64,000 nt of DNA from Companilactobacillus kimchii DSM 13961 = JCM 10707 (lineage in GTDB: Bacteria > Bacillota > Bacilli > Lactobacillales > Lactobacillaceae), in the NCBI RefSeq assembly GCF_001435445.1, contig NZ_AZDH01000026.1, positions 2,055-66,054 of the forward strand, read 5' to 3'. A program made the translations under genes and the position numbers. The notes beneath the pieces were generated by a model that saw only the letters and a program-made list of their open reading frames with translations, had not been told where the DNA came from and did not search any database. Positions 53,159 to 60,394 of the stretch are shown in pieces (positions within the stretch are counted from its first letter, which is position 1; every line of letters begins with the position of its first letter).

Positions 53159-53806
53159 TTATTTTAAATTGACTTGTGATTTAGCGATTATTTTATTATC
53201 GGATAGCTTAATATCAATTGAAGCATTTTGGCTAGGATCTGCTTCAGCTAAGTCCGAAACATAGGTTAATGTTCTAATTCCATTAATGTCAGAATAATCA
53301 TCAGGGTCACCAAGTATAGAGATGACATGATTATAATTGTCACCATTTTTAAGTTTATTGAAATCAGCTAGAGTTAAACTATTTTCTCGGTCAATATCGA
53401 GTCCTTGAATGGATTTAGATTTAGCAATATTTTTGAAAAAAGTAATTTGAATTATCACTTGATTGTTGTTGTCAGTTTTATTCCATGTGGCGGTGATTTC
53501 TTTTCCTTTTTTATCCATTATTTGTGTTTCAGTAGGATTTCCAAGCAGGTTAGTGATGACTTTTCTGGAGTAGCCATTCTTGCCAGTTTTAATGGAATTA
53601 TATTTGGCAACCAAAGAAGGATTTTTTTCAGCCTGTTTTCTCTCTGATTGGTCTTTTCGTTGTTCTAGATTAGCTTGATCAGCTTCATCTTTATAGTAGG
53701 AATAGTTGGCGATGTAGGTAGTGGCTGACACTACGATAATAATCGAAAGAATCGTGATCCAGAACCAGTTTCTTCTATAGAAAGGTTTCTTTTCATTTTC
53801 ATTCAA
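53159..53806 (-). CDS. Membrane-anchored protein with SmpA/DUF3862-like repeats
   Basis: Read from TTG 53806 (GGAGGT in front), the protein is 215 residues. One membrane helix (NWFWITILSIIIVVSATTYI, about 14-33) is followed by a charged coil (about 40-62). Two repeats follow: YNSIKTGKNGYSRKVITNLL with GNPTETQ, and FNKLKNGDNYNHVISILGDP. Such duplicates match DUF3862, a beta-lactamase-inhibitor-like fold. It is probably surface-exposed. The frame upstream of the TTG would enter the tmRNA promoter and was rejected. Confidence 0.75.
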   Translation of the reverse strand: MNENEKKPFYRRNWFWITILSIIIVVSATTYIANYSYYKDEADQANLEQRKDQSERKQAEKNPSLVAKYNSIKTGKNGYSRKVITNLLGNPTETQIMDKKGKEITATWNKTDNNNQVIIQITFFKNIAKSKSIQGLDIDRENSLTLADFNKLKNGDNYNHVISILGDPDDYSDINGIRTLTYVSDLAEADPSQNASIDIKLSDNKIIAKSQVNLK

Positions 53807-53950
53807 TATGTTTATACCTCCGTCTATATTCAGTATTTTACTAGTATTTACTGAAAGTAGCACCCTAGATGCACCAATATTTTCATAACAAATAAACTTA
53901 TAATTTGCTAAATAAACCAAAATTCGATAGTATAGACAGTGGACACTAAT

Positions 53951-54312
53951 GGGGGTGTTCTGGATTCGACATGTGTAGTAGCGTGTGAGTTGCACTTAGG
54001 GCCTTGCGTCCCTTTAAAACGCACAGTTTATTATAACTGCAAAAAATAATAATAACTACGCATTAGCTGCCTAAAAACAGTCTAAGCGTGATCCATTCTA
54101 ACTTCGCCCAAGGGCTGGAAATGGGTCTCAAAATTATTGGGCTACGTTTAACTATGCATTCTGAATAGTTAAAAAGAGATTGTCGGAATAGTCATTGTGG
54201 TTAGCCGGGTTGTATGGCGTTCATAGTGGCGAAACTTTAAATGATACAACTATGAGTGTAGAGGCTTGCATAGCATTACGCTTGGACAGGGGTTCAATTC
54301 CCCTCACCTCCA
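53951..54312 (+). ncRNA. ssrA: Transfer-messenger RNA
   Basis: The 5' end GGGGGTG and the 3' CACCTCCA form the tRNA-like acceptor. The T arm is GGGGTTCAATTCCCC. The resume codon GCA is at 54039 and the tag reads AKNNNNYALAA with stop at 54072-54074. SsrA rescues stalled ribosomes and marks the nascent peptide for degradation. The 3' end is a common integration site; what follows looks accessory. The surrounding sequences do not show a second copy of the 3' end. Confidence 0.96.
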
Positions 54313-54323
54313 TAAAGCAAAAT

Positions 54324-54369
54324 CAGTCAGTTATAATGAGGATTAAAGCCTTGATATAACTGACTTTTT
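54324..54369 (+). terminator. Terminator of tmRNA
   Basis: AGTCAGTTATA pairs with TATAACTGACT, followed by a T run. Confidence 0.82.
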
Positions 54370-54463
54370 CTTTTTTTAAAGTTTAATCAAAACCACTGAA
54401 TTGGTCGGTCAGTCGGTCAAATTAGCCAAAAATAAAATATACTTGCGACGGGCGAATATAATC

Positions 54464-54632
54464 ACCATCTTAATTGATGATGGTTTTTTGTTAACAAAAA
54501 GAAGCAAAACCACATCAAATGGTTTGCTTCTTAATTGCTTTAAAAGAACTAAAGAGAATGCAATAATACTTAGGATAGTTGGATAGCTATCAGAATTATT
54601 GAAGATGCTCATTACGAGAGCATCTTTTTTTA
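54464..54632. repeat. Cluster of three terminator-like hairpins
   Basis: Hairpins lie at 54464-54490 (ACCATC/GATGGT plus T6), 54499-54532 (AAGAAGCAAA/TTTGCTTCTT) and 54602-54631 (AAGATGCT/AGCATCTT plus T run). They are unusually close together for a region with no gene between them. Confidence 0.5.
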
Positions 54633-54823
54633 TACAGTTCTTGCATATCGAAATCTAATTTAAATTCATTTTGAAAGAAATCTATTAGTACATTTTGTAT
54701 CTCTATACATTCAGCGATACCTTTGAATATTAATACAGAATCTGTGGTTACTAATAAATAATCTTTCTGTTCACAATTACTGGCTAATTTGTAATATTCT
54801 AGATGTTCAATATTACTTAACAT
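54596..54823 (-). CDS. Hypothetical protein, possible
   Basis: The 75-residue frame (MLSNIEHLEYYKLASN...) has plausible composition but lacks a clear ribosome site. Its 3' end lies within the hairpin at 54602. It is included with low confidence. Confidence 0.3.
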   Translation of the reverse strand: MLSNIEHLEYYKLASNCEQKDYLLVTTDSVLIFKGIAECIEIQNVLIDFFQNEFKLDFDMQELYKKRCSRNEHLQ

Positions 54824-54843
54824 TAACCAGTGGTTTAATTTAG

Positions 54844-54887
54844 CATCTGAAATACTTAATTTGTTTAGGTGTTTCAGATGTTTTTTT
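54844..54887 (+). terminator. Terminator before the DUF1492-like gene
   Basis: CATCTGAAA and TTTCAGATG stem with T7 run. Confidence 0.7.
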
Positions 54888-54909
54888 ATTTGATATAGGG
54901 TGCAACTTA

Positions 54910-55341
54910 TTGAATAACTTTGATAGTAATAAAAAGTATTTTGGTCGTTATCTTAGATATGTTAATCAAATAGAAAGACTTACAGAACAATATAATGAAT
55001 TGAGTGTAAAGGTAAGTTCTACTCACGGTGTGAAGCTTGATGGTATGCCTAAGGGTAATAAGGATCGCTTTTTAGATGATGATATCGTTGAACTGGATGA
55101 GTTAGATCATAGAATCAAATTGATAAAGAATGAGAGTATAAACTTTAGACGTGGGATAACAAATGCTTTAGATCACTTAGATAACCCAGATTGTTCAGCA
55201 ATATTGGAAGAAAGATTCATACATAATAAAACAATGAATGTCACTGCTGAAGATATATATAAGTCTGAAAGACAAAACAAAAGGTTATATTCAAAGGTCA
55301 TGAATGAGCATAGGTTTGATAAGGAGAATAATATCCCCTAG
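54910..55341 (+). CDS. DUF1492-like phage protein
   Basis: The 143-residue protein starts at TTG 54910. It has a long alpha-helical first half (YLRYVNQIERLTEQYNELSV), a conserved GKLD/MPKGNKDRF centre, and an IL-EERFIHNKTMNVTAEDIY tail. The pattern is that of DUF1492, found in phages of lactic acid bacteria and related to sigma-like late regulators (ArpU/RinA type). It suggests that 54900-59500 is a remnant of a phage or related element. Function in regulation is inferred. Confidence 0.68.
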   Translation: MNNFDSNKKYFGRYLRYVNQIERLTEQYNELSVKVSSTHGVKLDGMPKGNKDRFLDDDIVELDELDHRIKLIKNESINFRRGITNALDHLDNPDCSAILEERFIHNKTMNVTAEDIYKSERQNKRLYSKVMNEHRFDKENNIP

Positions 55342-55944
55342 TTAATTAGAGAAGTAGTATATATTTATATACCCCCTCACATGGTTGAGTATTGTAATAA
55401 GGCTGATGAATATCTAAAGTACGGTGGATTAGTGCAATACATAGTCACCATGTATCTCTTCGTATGTAACCTATATATGAATGGCATGTTGCTTAAGGCA
55501 TAATGGGTATAAGGTGGTGTAAAAGTCAAAGCAATCGTATATAACTAAGTAACAATTATCTTTATCATCTATTAATCAATTGAGTGAATAATTATGTAGA
55601 TCATCATTGATCAACAAATAGATTGAAGTAATAACAATCTTGGATCGTTGTGAGTTGGGATAGAGCGGCAAGTGGTAGTCATAGTTAGAGCAGTATACTG
55701 ATAGGTTTGTGTTAGTGATATAAAAATCAAAAATAAAATAATTATTTTTTGCTTTGGCGCTATTGAATAATATAAAAAATAAATGTTTAATGCTTATGCA
55801 GAGTCTCACAACGCTGTTTTAAACGTTGTAATGAAATTAGTTGAACTGACAGTTTAAAGGAGTATGAGACCCTCTCCGGAATTTGCTCCGAGGTTCACGC
55901 CGTCACTGTACATTTTTTCTCATGAATTTGATTAGGAGGCATCT
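55342..55944. other. Noncoding or decayed stretch with a structured segment
   Basis: No frame in this 603-base region has a ribosome site and a plausible protein. The part 55803-55920 contains GTCTCA/TGAGAC (55803-55808 with 55865-55870) enclosing ACAACG/CGTTGT (55808-55829), and a later CCTC/GAGG-type hairpin at 55871-55894. An RNA is possible. The rest may be phage gene debris. Confidence 0.4.
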
Positions 55945-55986
55945 ATGGTAGTAATGCTTATTGCTAATTTGATATTTGGCTTTTAA
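55945..55986 (+). CDS. Possible 13-residue hydrophobic peptide
   Basis: An excellent ribosome site (TTAGGAGG) precedes ATG 55945 by six bases, and 13 codons follow (MVVMLIANLIFGF). The start resembles that of short membrane type I toxins, but the peptide ends early at an A-rich tract (TTTTAAAAAAAA). It could be a truncated toxin or a leader peptide. Low confidence. Confidence 0.3.
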   Translation: MVVMLIANLIFGF

Positions 55987-56014
55987 AAAAAACGGAAAAA
56001 TGGGAGTGCTATCA

Positions 56015-56254
56015 ATGAATATAGAACAACTTAAATTCAAAATAATTAATGAAGGCTGTGGTTATACTTTTACTTATAAGGGTGAGCCTTGTGGTATGGA
56101 ACCGATCGTTGAAAATGGAGTATTTACTTTCGGTGCATGGTCTGGAGATAAGAATAAGGATTACACAGATATTGATGAGTTGATGACAGATAAATTTTAT
56201 TCTGGTAAGTCACTTATGGAATTGATTGATACAGTTGAATTAGACTTTATTTAG
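56015..56254 (+). CDS. 79-residue protein, tandem paralogue 1
   Basis: ATG 56015 follows GGGAG by eight bases. The protein (MNIEQLKFKI...) contains GYTFTYKGEPCGMEP and AWSGDKNKDYTDIDELMTDK. Its neighbour at 56274 is the same length and about half identical. No known domain was recognised. The conserved CGMEP, GDKNKD and ELMTDKF stretches suggest a small compact fold. Position in the tmRNA-adjacent island suggests a phage or defence-associated role, but no evidence fixes it. Confidence 0.72.
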   Translation: MNIEQLKFKIINEGCGYTFTYKGEPCGMEPIVENGVFTFGAWSGDKNKDYTDIDELMTDKFYSGKSLMELIDTVELDFI

Positions 56255-56273
56255 TGGAGAGTAGGAAAATACT

Positions 56274-56513
56274 ATGACAATTGAAGAATTAAAGGCAAAA
56301 GTATTAGATGATGGTTCTGGTTTTACGTTTACTTTAGGCGGTAAATCATGCGGTATGGAACCAGACTCAAGGAATAAAGAAACCTATTATCCAGCTTGGT
56401 ATGGCGATAAAAATAAAGATTTTAATAATATTGATGATCTAATGACTGATAAATTCTTTGGTGATAAGTCAATGGTTCAATTAATTAATGATATTGAGTT
56501 AGATTTTATTTAA
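56274..56513 (+). CDS. 79-residue protein, tandem paralogue 2
   Basis: This paralogue (MTIEELKAKV...) shares with the upstream one SGFTFTLGGKSCGMEP, AWYGDKNKDF, DDLMTDKFF and the identical end LDFI. It starts 19 bases after the first stop. The pair comes from an older duplication that has diverged. Likely the same transcript. Function unknown. Confidence 0.72.
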   Translation: MTIEELKAKVLDDGSGFTFTLGGKSCGMEPDSRNKETYYPAWYGDKNKDFNNIDDLMTDKFFGDKSMVQLINDIELDFI

Positions 56514-56542
56514 TATTTTAAATAGATATTTAGGGGAGCTAT

Positions 56543-57076
56543 ATGAGTTTAGAAAAAGCTAATCTTGGGATTCAAATAGTAAGTACAATAGCTACTTCAG
56601 CAGGTGTTTTAATATCATTGTATTATTCAATTACAAAATCCAGAACTAAATATTCTTTCTTTTGTAAACTTACTAATCAAAAAAATAGAGTATTAAGCCA
56701 GGATGATTATAGAAAAATAGAATTTGGTGTTACTAGTGCTAATGAATTCAATATTGGAATTCAACAAGTAGGAATAGAGTTCATATCAAATCCATTTAAG
56801 TTTAAGAAACCAATTTATATAGATTCTAAATCTTTTGATGAAAATAGCGGTGAAATATCAAAAACTAGAGAAATATACTCACGTAAAGCTAATGCGTATT
56901 TTGGTTTAAAAGAATTCAATGATAGATGGGGTAAAAAGATGTTCGTAAGACCATATATCATTGATATGTCTGGGAGAGTAAAAAAGATGAATTGGTTTAA
57001 AATGCTTAAACATAGATTTAGAGTAGAGGATTTTGCGTATAAGGGAATTCCTAATAGTTATTTCAAATTACTTTAG
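56543..57076 (+). CDS. Membrane-anchored hypothetical protein
   Basis: The 177-residue protein has one N-terminal helix (IQIVSTIATSAGVLISLYYS, about 10-30) and a cytosolic or external C-domain rich in Lys and aromatic residues. A ribosome site GGGGAG precedes ATG 56543. No family recognised. It follows the tandem pair and may be in the same unit. Confidence 0.62.
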   Translation: MSLEKANLGIQIVSTIATSAGVLISLYYSITKSRTKYSFFCKLTNQKNRVLSQDDYRKIEFGVTSANEFNIGIQQVGIEFISNPFKFKKPIYIDSKSFDENSGEISKTREIYSRKANAYFGLKEFNDRWGKKMFVRPYIIDMSGRVKKMNWFKMLKHRFRVEDFAYKGIPNSYFKLL

Positions 57077-57159
57077 AAATAAAGAGTAAGTTATGTTACT
57101 GGATGTAAACTGAGCCTAATAATGTAAGAATGATCTAGTGAAAAGAAAGAGTGATGATA

Positions 57160-57396
57160 ATGGTAAAGTTCAGGTTAATTGATGTTATTGATGGATTTTA
57201 TTATTATGAAATCTATCCAGAAGGTGACGTTGTAAATAGAGGGGGGGTAGTTTTTAACCCAGAAACAAATGAATTGAAGAAAAGAACTAATCCAGAGGCA
57301 CCGTATGATGATGATAAATGGATAGGTCATGCAATCTCTGGAATGAAGAATAAAGATGGAACTTTAAAAAAATCAGGAATGGTCGCTTGGTATTAA
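57160..57396 (+). CDS. Hypothetical protein
   Basis: Read from ATG 57160 the protein is 78 residues. It is acidic and beta-like (FRLIDVIDGFYYYEIYPEGD) with a Gly-containing C-terminus (IGHAISGMKNKDGTLKKSGM). ATG 57154 and GTG 57151 are alternative starts. Resembles small phage or mobile-element proteins but no family was recognised. Confidence 0.6.
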   Translation: MVKFRLIDVIDGFYYYEIYPEGDVVNRGGVVFNPETNELKKRTNPEAPYDDDKWIGHAISGMKNKDGTLKKSGMVAWY

Positions 57397-57404
57397 GGAG
57401 AGTC

Positions 57405-57609
57405 ATGGGAATGGATAAGATAATTAGACAGTCTACATTGGGAAAATATATATATTGAGTCCAATCCTGATGAAGTTCGTCCAGATTGCATAAAGTATCG
57501 AATTGATGGAAAAGTATTTGAACCGGTTCCTGTAATGGATTCTCCTAATACCGTTGCAATTACTGGTAACAAAAATGATTTAACTGGTAAGTATGTTGAA
57601 TATATTTAG
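57405..57609 (+). pseudogene. Frameshifted small gene
   Basis: ATG 57405 (after AAGGAG) reads MGMDKIIRQSTLG and then hits a stop at a TA-rich tract (GAAAATATATATATTGAG). A one- or two-base shift there opens ENIYIESNPDEVRPDC and on to a stop at 57607-57609. The total would be about 67 residues. The second part has good coding composition. A slip in the TA repeat is the simplest cause; sequencing error or a functional frameshift is possible. Confidence 0.55.
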
Positions 57610-57639
57610 CACCCGACAATGGAGTTGAGTGCTATTTTT
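57606..57639 (+). terminator. Terminator after the frameshifted gene
   Basis: TAGCAC and GTGCTA pair across a loop, followed by T5. The stem is short. Confidence 0.5.
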
Positions 57640-57717
57640 GTACCACTTAAAGGCTTGCAATCTGTTACTAAATGTATTTAGATTATATGTACTAAAAACA
57701 TGTTAAGAGGTACATTA

Positions 57718-58428
57718 TTGAAATTCTTAAATGGAAGATTATTGGTTAAATTCGTTGATGAAAGATTCATACGGTCAACTATGGATGGCAATATTCATTT
57801 TTCATCATATGAATATTTTAAAAAATTGGAGGAGGGAGTCAATGACAAGGGAAAAAGGGATAAAAATGAAAATGCTGAATATGATCCTATTGATTTAAAC
57901 AGATACGCCTTTTTTATTAGGTTTCCTAAAAAAGGTGAACCACCTTTAAGTGCGAAAAATCAGAAAGAACACTTTAAAGACGCAAAATATTTTCCATTAT
58001 TAAAAGCAACCGAAATAATTAATTTTCTTGATGAAGATAAGAAATATGGTATATCAAGTTTTGTCGTTATAGATCCAGATAAAGACATGGAAAATGGAAA
58101 AATTAAAGCCAGTTTTATTAAAGATGTTAGTGAAATATCCAATAATAGGAAGATATTATTATTCTCGGAGTATGATTTAATAAAATCACTTATTAAATTT
58201 GAGCAGGATAATAATTCCTATGACATTGCTTGTCAGAATGTAGAATACACAAAGAGCAACAAAGGTATAAGGAATGGTTTTCAAAAAGACCCTAAATATT
58301 CTAGACAGCATGAGTGGAGAATTAGAATAAATATGAATATCCTTAATGATAACGGATATATATATTTACCTAGATTAGATATTGGAATTGTAAATAAACT
58401 TGAAGGAATAACAATTATTGATAAGTAA
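57718..58428 (+). CDS. Uncharacterised accessory protein with HEWRI motif
   Basis: AAGAGG lies seven bases before TTG 57718, which gives a 236-residue protein. The ATG at 57700 has no ribosome site. The first part is LLVKFVDERFIRSTMDGNIH followed by FSSYEYFKKLEEGVNDKGKR. The last part has SRQHEWRIRINMNI, a pattern I have seen in uncharacterised proteins of phages and defence regions. No catalytic site is proven. The context (island, toxin-antitoxin next door) suggests host-element conflict, but that is inference. Confidence 0.62.
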   Translation: MKFLNGRLLVKFVDERFIRSTMDGNIHFSSYEYFKKLEEGVNDKGKRDKNENAEYDPIDLNRYAFFIRFPKKGEPPLSAKNQKEHFKDAKYFPLLKATEIINFLDEDKKYGISSFVVIDPDKDMENGKIKASFIKDVSEISNNRKILLFSEYDLIKSLIKFEQDNNSYDIACQNVEYTKSNKGIRNGFQKDPKYSRQHEWRIRINMNILNDNGYIYLPRLDIGIVNKLEGITIIDK

Positions 58429-58533
58429 ATTTGTTTGCCCTTTAGTTTTTTCATGTTAAAACATCTATATAAAGTTACTCTTTAAAACTCCTTTTGATAT
58501 ACTTCTATCTATAAACATGTATAGGGGATCATA

Positions 58534-58995
58534 ATGGAAACTAAAGAGATAATTGTAAAGCATCCAGGCAAAACTATTATTAATTGTGACAGTGATAAAA
58601 TTACTATCACTCGAAAGGGTGCATTAAATTTTATGAATCAAGGTATAAAAGGAGCAAAAACAATACCTTTGAAATCAATTACATCTATTCAGCTTAAAAA
58701 GCCTGGTATGACAAATGGTTATATTCAATTTGGCGTTTTAGGCGGTTTAGAATCAAAATCGGGGGTATTTAATGCTACTCAGGATGAGAACACCGTTATG
58801 TTTTCTAAGAAGTATTATGCAGATATGTTAGATCTAAAAGAAAGTATTGAAAGCATTATTTTTAGTAAATCATCTGATGATCAATCAGTTTCAAGCGTGG
58901 CAGATGAGTTACTAAAACTAAAACAATTATTGGATGCTGGTGTACTTACGGCAGATGAATTTGAACAACAAAAAATTAAGCTACTTGCCAATTGA
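58534..58995 (+). CDS. DUF4429/SHOCT domain protein
   Basis: The 153-residue protein has an N-terminal PH-like DUF4429 segment (about 5-100: KITITRKGALNFMNQG, IPLKSITSIQLKKPG). After a Ser-rich linker comes a C-terminal SHOCT helix pair (ADELLKLKQLLDAGVLTADE and FEQQKIKLL). Such proteins are common in phages and islands of lactobacilli; the function is unclear. It starts at ATG 58534 after AGGGGA. Confidence 0.85.
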   Translation: METKEIIVKHPGKTIINCDSDKITITRKGALNFMNQGIKGAKTIPLKSITSIQLKKPGMTNGYIQFGVLGGLESKSGVFNATQDENTVMFSKKYYADMLDLKESIESIIFSKSSDDQSVSSVADELLKLKQLLDAGVLTADEFEQQKIKLLAN

Positions 58996-59149
58996 TAAAA
59001 TTAAAATAAACCTGTTATAATATGGATGTACAAAAAAAGAGAGATGCTCGAACATCTCCCAGATAGCCCGTTTAAGACGGTAGCTACTTTTAATATAAGT
59101 TAAATAAATAACCGTAAACCCTGCTAAAGTTTAGACGGTTATTTTTTTC
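58992..59149 (+). ncRNA. Antitoxin-like small RNA with its promoter
   Basis: The promoter is TTGATA (58992-58997), 18 bases, TATAAT (59016-59021), so the RNA would begin near 59028. It contains GAGATG/CATCTC and CCCGTTTAAGACGG-type hairpins. It ends at a terminator pairing AATAACCGT (59107) with ACGGTTATT (59135), with the T run at 59142-59148. It converges on the toxin gene and overlaps its 3' end. This is the arrangement of type I antitoxins. Confidence 0.65.
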
Positions 59150-59222
59150 GATTAAATTCGAGTATTAAAACTACCAACGTTGCAAAAGAGATCATCAACG
59201 TTAAAGCCTGGTAAACACTCAT
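59139..59222 (-). CDS. Type I holin-like toxin
   Basis: The 27-residue protein starts MSVYQALTLMISFATLVVLI and ends with a short charged tail (EFNRKK). It is one membrane helix with basic C-terminus. The start MSVYQALTLMISF is a known signature of the putative holin-like toxin family of Firmicutes. AAAGGAT is the ribosome site. Excess production is expected to harm the membrane. The antisense RNA on the other strand overlaps its 3' end. Confidence 0.85.
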   Translation of the reverse strand: MSVYQALTLMISFATLVVLILEFNRKK

Positions 59223-59577
59223 GGTTATCCTTTCGAGAGGTAAAGCCATTTAATTAATCTCATATAGGCATCACCTCACAGTATCATGAAGTTAGCCACC
59301 GCCATTAACTTGCTATCGTTAATATTATCTAATATCCATTGGATCAATGAAAGTTATTTATCAGAATCTTAATAGATAAATGACTTTTTCATTTTAACCA
59401 TTAATGTGTGCTCCCCATATATATGGGGTCGATTCATCTGTTAATATTGTTGTACTTCATATTGAATGTACTATTCTCAAGATCTGAAACATATTCAGTA
59501 AAGATTTATTATATTAGCAACAACCAAAAAAAGATGCCTATGTCAAAACACTGTGAATGCTTTGATATGGGCGTCTT
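59223..59577. other. Toxin leader, then noncoding
   Basis: 59223-59330 would be the 5' leader of the toxin mRNA on the minus strand, including GTGAGGTGATG near 59275 and a hairpin AAGTTA/TTAACTT at 59290-59312. At 59350-59389 a plus-strand hairpin AAGTTATTTATC/GATAAATGACTT ends in Ts. CCCCATATATATGGGG (59413-59428) is a 16-base palindrome. No gene was seen from 59390 to 59525. Confidence 0.45.
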
Positions 59578-59579
59578 TT
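59532..59579 (-). terminator. Terminator of the YitT gene
   Basis: AAGATGCC with TGTCAAA pairs with TTTGATATGGGCGTCTT, with A and T runs. It acts for the minus-strand YitT gene and possibly on the plus strand. Confidence 0.75.
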
Positions 59580-60177
59580 ATTGTGTAATGTGTCGTTGAT
59601 GGAAAATACCGAAACCTTTAATTGCGAGGCTAGAGATACCAACTGACATGACAGCTAGTAGGAAAGAAATTAAATCATTTAAAGCAAAGTTTCCTAAACA
59701 AACTAATCCATCAATAATGAATAAACTAATGTATTTATCAACACCGAAATTCTTGTAGATGATCATTGGAGGAACTGTTGTCCCACCACTAGACATGTTG
59801 AGAGTATAAAGGATTGCTAAACCAATTCCAAAAATGATACTTCCTACTATAATAGAGATTACTCGATTATTAGGAATTAGATTGTAAACGGGTGTGATAT
59901 ATAGTAGGAGGGGAAGCATGAAACTTCCGATTGCTAATTTAATGGTAGTTTGTCGATCTAAATGTATGTAAGCCAGTACTAACATCACAATATTTATGGA
60001 AAGAACCGAGATGAATGTTGGGATTTTCCACCCTGCCTGTAGCAAGATAGCGATACCTGTAGCACCACCAGCCGCTATACTATGCGGTTCGAAGAACATA
60101 TTAAGACTAAATGCGATAAGTTCCAAAGCAACTAACATTATTAGTAGTTTTGCGGACGTTCTCTTTTTATTCTTCAT
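59578..60177 (-). CDS. YitT family membrane protein
   Basis: The 199-residue protein has about five or six helices. The start (NMFFEPHSIAAGGATGIAIL) and the middle (NMSSGGTTVPPMIIYKNFG) are typical of YitT. The usual C-terminal cytosolic DUF2179 domain is missing, so it is a short form. Function is not settled for the family. Confidence 0.85.
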   Translation of the reverse strand: MKNKKRTSAKLLIMLVALELIAFSLNMFFEPHSIAAGGATGIAILLQAGWKIPTFISVLSINIVMLVLAYIHLDRQTTIKLAIGSFMLPLLLYITPVYNLIPNNRVISIIVGSIIFGIGLAILYTLNMSSGGTTVPPMIIYKNFGVDKYISLFIIDGLVCLGNFALNDLISFLLAVMSVGISSLAIKGFGIFHQRHITQ

Positions 60178-60394
60178 ACATACTAATATATCATGAATAT
60201 ATAGGAATAGATAGTAAAAGTACCTGGTACTTAAAAAATAAAATCAATGATTATGTTTCATAAGTATTACTAAAATTACATTATGGTCTTAAATTGTAAC
60301 TTTGCGGTTGCTGTCATGTAATACTGGGCTGTTAGTATAGCACCATAGCAAATGAGAGCTAAACAAATTTAAAAATTAAGGATGTAATTAATTC

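Noticed and set aside
53807-53995. 63-residue N-terminal extension of the DUF3862-like protein
   Set aside because: It would run into the tmRNA promoter and 5' end, and a good ribosome site lies just before TTG 53806.
54401-54612. Frames on both strands between the hairpins after tmRNA
   Set aside because: They run through terminator-like hairpins and lack ribosome sites and recognisable composition.
55576-55809. 77-residue minus-strand frame
   Set aside because: No ribosome site; composition looks random for AT-rich DNA, and it overlaps the structured segment.
54250-59600. Duplicate tmRNA 3' end as attachment site
   Set aside because: The stretch after 54312 was scanned for the CCCCTCACCTCCAT end; no second copy was seen by eye up to 60200.
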